This document shows, piece by piece, positions 1 through 64,000 of a stretch of 64,000 nt of DNA (position 1 is its first letter; the number at the start of each line of letters is the position of its first letter). The stretch is from assembly GCA_963457665.1 (NCBI GenBank), contig OY735234.1, positions 1,252,003-1,316,002 on the forward strand, written 5' to 3'. The translations under genes and the position numbers were made by a program. Source of the DNA: Thysanoteuthis rhombus (lineage: Eukaryota > Mollusca > Cephalopoda > Oegopsida > Thysanoteuthidae). Under the pieces are notes generated by a model that did no database searches, was not told the origin of the DNA, and worked only from the letters and a program-made list of their open reading frames with translations.

Positions 1-1311
1 ACAATTATTTACACAATTTGATTTACAAATTAAATAAGATGAAATAATTTTTTTAGTTGTTGAAATAAAAGGACAGGAACAACCCTTGTTCACTGTCAGC
101 ACAAGAGAATATAATCAGAATGAAACCATTGGCAGCTTTCATAACATTGTACACAATCATTTATGCAATTTAATATTTACAGAAATATTTGATTTGAATC
201 AATTACCACTAATCAAAGAATTGATGTAACAGAGCAACAACAAGAATTTGAAATTATCTAATATCAATCAACACAGAGCACTGTATAAAAGCTTTTTCAA
301 ATTTCATTTGCTTTACGTCTCATTACCAAGCAAAAATATCTTTCATCACGGGTAACAAAAATTACGAATGAAAATAATAAGATAAAACTATTTTTTTTCA
401 GCCATTAAAAGAAAGAATAGGAAAACTCTTATACACAGGCAAATGGAGAATAATCAAGTTTAGGTGGAACCATTGGCTTCTTTCATCGTATACACGCAAT
501 CATTTACGCAAATTAAATGAGACTATTGCAGTGTTGTTTGGAAGGGGCCAAACTTTATGATGTGGAGAGCGGCCCACCCCAATTACCATGTAAATTAATT
601 CTAAATGAAATACTTGTGTGAAATCATTATTAGTAATTAGTAATTAGTAACAATCAATGCAAAATGTATTCTAAAGAGCAAAAGTGAAGGGTGATAGTTT
701 ATAGAAACTTTGAAGATGGCAGTATTGTTGCCAGTGGCAAGTCCTAAAATCAACATGAGGAGAGAGGTTGAAGTCGTGCCCCTCACTCTCCCCCCATAAA
801 AAAAACATATTGGGCTTGTTAATTGCTGGGAGCAGCAGAGTATCCTTAGGTTTTTGTTTAATGTCTGACAGGGAGTTAGCGTCGTAGAGACATGTTACAT
901 CGATAATGGCAAAGGTAGAGCATTTTGCTTCAAAAGAAGTTCATAGAAATAAATCACAAAATTAATTTTGATGGCACAAGTTCCTAATCACACTGGATTT
1001 GATAACCTATTACCCTCATTCCGTTTCTATGGCCAACTCAATACAATTTCCATTTCATTAATGATAACTCAGTATTATCTGTGAATCTTGGCTTTTATCT
1101 TGCAATAGATAACTAATACACTTGTCACCTACTGCAATTAATGGGTTAACTGTTGACTTTAATTTTGATCAGGTGAGTTAACTCATACTTGGTTTTTTCA
1201 ATTTAAAAAAAGGTTTAACCCTTTAGTGCTCAGAATTATTCTAAAAAAAAACTAACTTTTTGGCAGTCATTAGCTTGTTTAATCATTTTGAGTGCCTTCC
1301 TGGTGTTTGAA

Positions 1312-1313
<2 letters not shown>
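1..1313. other. AT-rich flank, no gene recognised
   Basis: Either the last RAD51D intron or DNA downstream of it. No exon with the expected PTG-type start in phase 0 was found. A stretch near 250-310 (ACTGTATAAAAGCTTTTTC) recurs near 51680 and 52230, so it belongs to a dispersed repeat. Confidence 0.5.

Positions 1314-1367
<54 letters not shown>
1314..1367. repeat. (TA)n microsatellite
   Basis: About 27 uninterrupted TA units directly abutting the tandem tRNA-like repeat to the right. Confidence 0.95.
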
Positions 1368-1369
<2 letters not shown>

Positions 1370-1765
1370 ATAGGAATAGGGCACTCAGGTGGATGGGGGA
1401 TTTTAGCAATAATAGAATATATCGCTTAAATCCAGCCTCACCAACCATCCAGTTCTGTGGCCCAGCGGTAGGATACCAGCCTCCGGGTCTGAAGCAAAGG
1501 TTTCTATCCAGCCTCGTGTTACTGGATGGGATAACGGATTGTCTATAGCCACACTGTAGAGTTGTAATACAACGAAACAGCTGTCTGTGGATGACACAAT
1601 AATTAATGCTCCTCTATTCAGGGTTGAGCACTCTTTAAGTGAGGTAACTCGTTCATTGTAAGTATTATGCAATGCTCTTCCATAGGAACAGAGCACACTG
1701 GTGGATGGGGGATTTAAGCAAAAATAGAATATATCTCTTAAATCCAGCCTCACTGACTGGCCCAT
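1368..1765 (+). repeat. Tandem repeat (about 307-bp unit) with tRNA-like segment
   Basis: The module CCATAGGAATAGGGCACTC...GGATGGGGGATTT at about 1368-1447 recurs at about 1679-1754, so slightly more than one 307-bp unit is present. Inside (about 1450-1525) is GTGGCCCAGCGGTAGGAT followed by GGTTTCTATCCAG, like tRNA A and B boxes. A reverse-oriented relative lies at 48580-48901, also abutting (TA)n. This looks like a mobile tandem-repeat element; the class is unknown. Confidence 0.7.
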
Positions 1766-2508
1766 CAACTTTTCAATAAAAAAAAGTTACTGATATTATT
1801 ATGAGTAGTAGTAGTTATTAGTACTGTTATAATTACTACTAATTATTCCTAATAATTTCTGCTATAGCTCACAATTTAAACTTGGGATTGTACTTTCCAT
1901 GTTTTTACAAAGGAAAAAAGATCTGGTTCCATCCATCTATACACTCTTGTAGGGAATAAGTCATCACCAATAAATTACCTATCATTCTCTTCCACAGAAA
2001 AAAGGAATACCTTCTCTGCTTTTCAAGTTGTTAGACTTTCACAAATAAATCCTGCAGTATTTATCAATTTTATTTCTCATCCTTCAGTTTCCAATTAGGA
2101 CTTAAGAGGGGTACAGACTGAAGGGGTTACTACTCACTTTGAAAAAGTTGGTGGTAGAGATGAAGTCTCAACTTACACTAAGTCACAACTCAATAAGTAG
2201 ACTGGAGCTTCTCTTAAATGATGAAAAGAAAAATTGAGGTCTCTTATTCATAAGTTTCCTTCAGAAGAAGCCGCATGTAATTCTTTTAAACAGAGAAAAC
2301 CAGAGCAAAATAAAAACAAAAATACTACAAATCATATTGTGCTACCCATCCCCACAAGCTAAACAAATGTCGTGCTCTGTAAAAGAATAGACAAGAATAA
2401 GAGGTTGTTGCAGAGAGGGAGAAGCTGGACTAATTTGGATCTAAATAAATAGTAGTCCCCCCCCCCCCCCCGCTTTTATTTTTCAGAAGTATGACTCAGA
2501 CATGTGCT
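1766..2508. other. No gene recognised
   Basis: AT-rich noncoding sequence with a poly-C tract at about 2458-2471. No splice-bounded conserved coding segment was seen on either strand. Confidence 0.5.
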
Positions 2509-2860
2509 CCAGGCTGCTACACTCTGAAGTCACTACTCTGAGGGGTATCAGGCCTATATAGTCAGTGCGCACCTGCTATGTTGGAGGGTCTAAGATCTTA
2601 AAGTGCAGGCATCCATACTATCCGGAGTATCTGTGCTTATAAACTGGAAAGCCATACTATCAGGAAGTTCTGTGTTTAAAGTTGAAAACAGCTGTACTGT
2701 CCCAAATCTCCTTCAAGAGAGTACAAATCTGTAGCTCACCCAGCATCTACCAACAGAAGAATGTTTACATCCTGTGGTTCAAACACAGGTCAGCCGTACT
2801 GTTGGAAGATTCCCACAAAGGGGCAGTAGACCCCATAACTAGCTGGCATCTGCCAGAAGA
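2509..2860. repeat. Degenerate minisatellite-like segment
   Basis: Loose copies of a 40-45 bp motif (CCATACTATCNGGAAGTNTCTGTG, then a TTAAA/TATAAA-like run and TGGAAA) occur near 2609, 2652 and 2693, with weaker ones to about 2815. It is less AT-rich than its surroundings. A 113-codon open frame (2682-3023) crosses the segment but shows no recognisable domain. Confidence 0.4.
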
Positions 2861-3049
2861 AGGGCACTCATGTCAAACCCTCAACATAGGAATCCTGCTA
2901 CTCTCTATGCCACCCCATAGGTGGGGTCAGCCAAAGGCAAACTGGCCTCACCATAAAAACATAGCTCAGGCTGGAGAGTTATTCTGCACATGGGCCCTGC
3001 CATCTATGGCCCTATTGCAGTGAAAATCTTTGTTTGCAAAGCCAAGCCA

Positions 3050-3052
<3 letters not shown>

Positions 3053-3080
<28 letters not shown>
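3053..3080. repeat. (TA)n microsatellite
   Basis: An uninterrupted AT dinucleotide run followed by GTTTATATATATA. Confidence 0.9.
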
Positions 3081-3083
<3 letters not shown>

Positions 3084-3263
3084 TATATATATAAAGAAAG
3101 ATTAATTACAAGGGTTTTTATTCAAAATTAAGTCCAGTAATAACTCCTGTGGATACTATTAAACATGAGACAATGTACCCAGATAATCGCATTATTTGTT
3201 ATGGTTGAGAAGTATAGGGTTAGGAATGATCAAAAAAAATTATAAGGACTGAAAGTAACTTAC

Positions 3264-30345
<27,082 letters not shown>

Positions 30346-30875
30346 ATTATTTTCAATTCGTTAATATTTTTTTCTCTTGACAACGTAAACAATAAAAAGG
30401 TGATAACTTGATTTTGCTGTTTTAGTTTTTAGTTGATCAGTCTCTCCCTTTTCGTAAATAATAATCAGACTGCAATGGATCTGTTGTCTTCATGTTGGGT
30501 CGATGGAATCAAAACCTGTATTTCATCAAAACATGAAATTAAAACGAGGAAAAATAAATTCAAAACATGATTCATATTAGGAGCCAAAGAGATTCAAAAT
30601 TCAAAGGGAAGTAACTCTAAATGACTAAAATGGGTCGTATACAAAACTTGGATGGAGAACTTGTTTTGATCTGGTATGGTCCTCAGCCTTTTGAAATAAT
30701 AAAGAATATCGACTCGAAATTTTAAAAAGTTCGCATAATTATATCGAAACTAAAACAAAAATGGATTATTTGAACAAATAATAATAAAGACACAAAGTTT
30801 CATCCAGTTGATTCCTGGGAATTAACCGGTGTCAGCGCCGAAATCAAAACGAAAGTGTGCAGCATTTTATCCCTG
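30346..30875. promoter_or_regulatory. Shared RAD51D / TXNRD2 intergenic region, presumed bidirectional promoter
   Basis: 530 bp separate the two divergent start codons and must hold both 5' UTRs and core promoters unless noncoding first exons lie elsewhere. The segment is AT-rich on the RAD51D side and less so near the TXNRD2 start (the GCGCCG stretch near 30835). No convincing TATA box at a proper distance and no mobile element were recognised. The promoter role is inferred from gene arrangement, not from a motif. Confidence 0.6.

Positions 30876-64000
<33,125 letters not shown>

Noticed and set aside
663-743. Possible last RAD51D exon on the minus strand reading LATGNNTAIFKVSINY after a TTTTAG acceptor
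   Set aside because: The reading frame that resembles the RAD51D tail (TG..T.F.I) needs an upstream exon ending in phase 1, but exon 8 ends in phase 0; in phase 0 it gives DLPLATILPSSKFL and a stop.
1236-1548. Open frames rich in IYIYIY over (TA)n runs (also near 9151, 18192, 42210, 48340)
   Set aside because: They are translations of TA microsatellites.
2682-3023. 113-codon plus-strand open frame
   Set aside because: Overlaps a degenerate minisatellite; no domain, splice or expression context.
3110-3160. Possible last RAD51D exon on the minus strand after TATCCACAG, with an AATAAA near 3115
   Set aside because: In phase 0 it codes ELLLDLILNKNPCN and a stop, with no similarity to the conserved C-terminus. 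The frame that gives STGV is out of phase.

Overview
The window looks like AT-rich nuclear DNA of an invertebrate animal. The genes are split by GT-AG introns (one is GC-AG) and the introns are full of non-LTR retrotransposon, SINE and (TA)n sequence. The mix of RTE-type and CR1-type elements, several tRNA-derived SINE families and short MITEs suggests a lophotrochozoan, probably a mollusc; the species call is inference. No prokaryotic, organellar or CRISPR-like features were seen.

Two real protein-coding genes were reconstructed exon by exon, and every splice phase is consistent. On the minus strand (30345 down to 3264) lies RAD51D, the RecA/RAD51 paralogue of the BCDX2 homologous-recombination complex. 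Eight exons give 300 codons, from the start ATG to just before the conserved C-terminal tail; the last short exon was not found and may lie left of position 1. On the plus strand (30876 to 63796) lies a TXNRD2-like, probably mitochondrial, thioredoxin reductase. Fourteen exons give 428 codons, from a basic N-terminal presequence through the FAD, CVNVGC redox, NADPH and early dimerisation regions. The C-terminal part, including the expected Gly-Cys-Sec-Gly end, lies beyond position 64000.

The two genes are head to head. Their start codons are 530 bp apart, so the short segment 30346-30875 must hold both 5' UTRs and probably a shared or bidirectional promoter. One gene serves DNA repair and the other mitochondrial redox control; any co-regulation is inference.

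The rest is intron and flank. 1-3263: RAD51D downstream flank or last intron, with a tandem tRNA-like repeat. 3432-30201: RAD51D introns with SINEs, RTE 3' ends, a Penelope-like 3' fragment, a foldback element and an LTR-like element of about 1.1 kb. 30985-39863: TXNRD2 intron 1, with a decayed CR1-type LINE interrupted by two LTR-like repeats in opposite orientation. 39936-63703: later TXNRD2 introns, with a nearly full-length but inactivated RTE LINE, two TA-flanked terminal-inverted-repeat elements, SINEs and microsatellites.

No undescribed multi-gene system was seen. The notable points are the divergent gene pair, a GC-AG intron proved by exon length and phase, a 20-nt microexon, and nested mobile-element structures.
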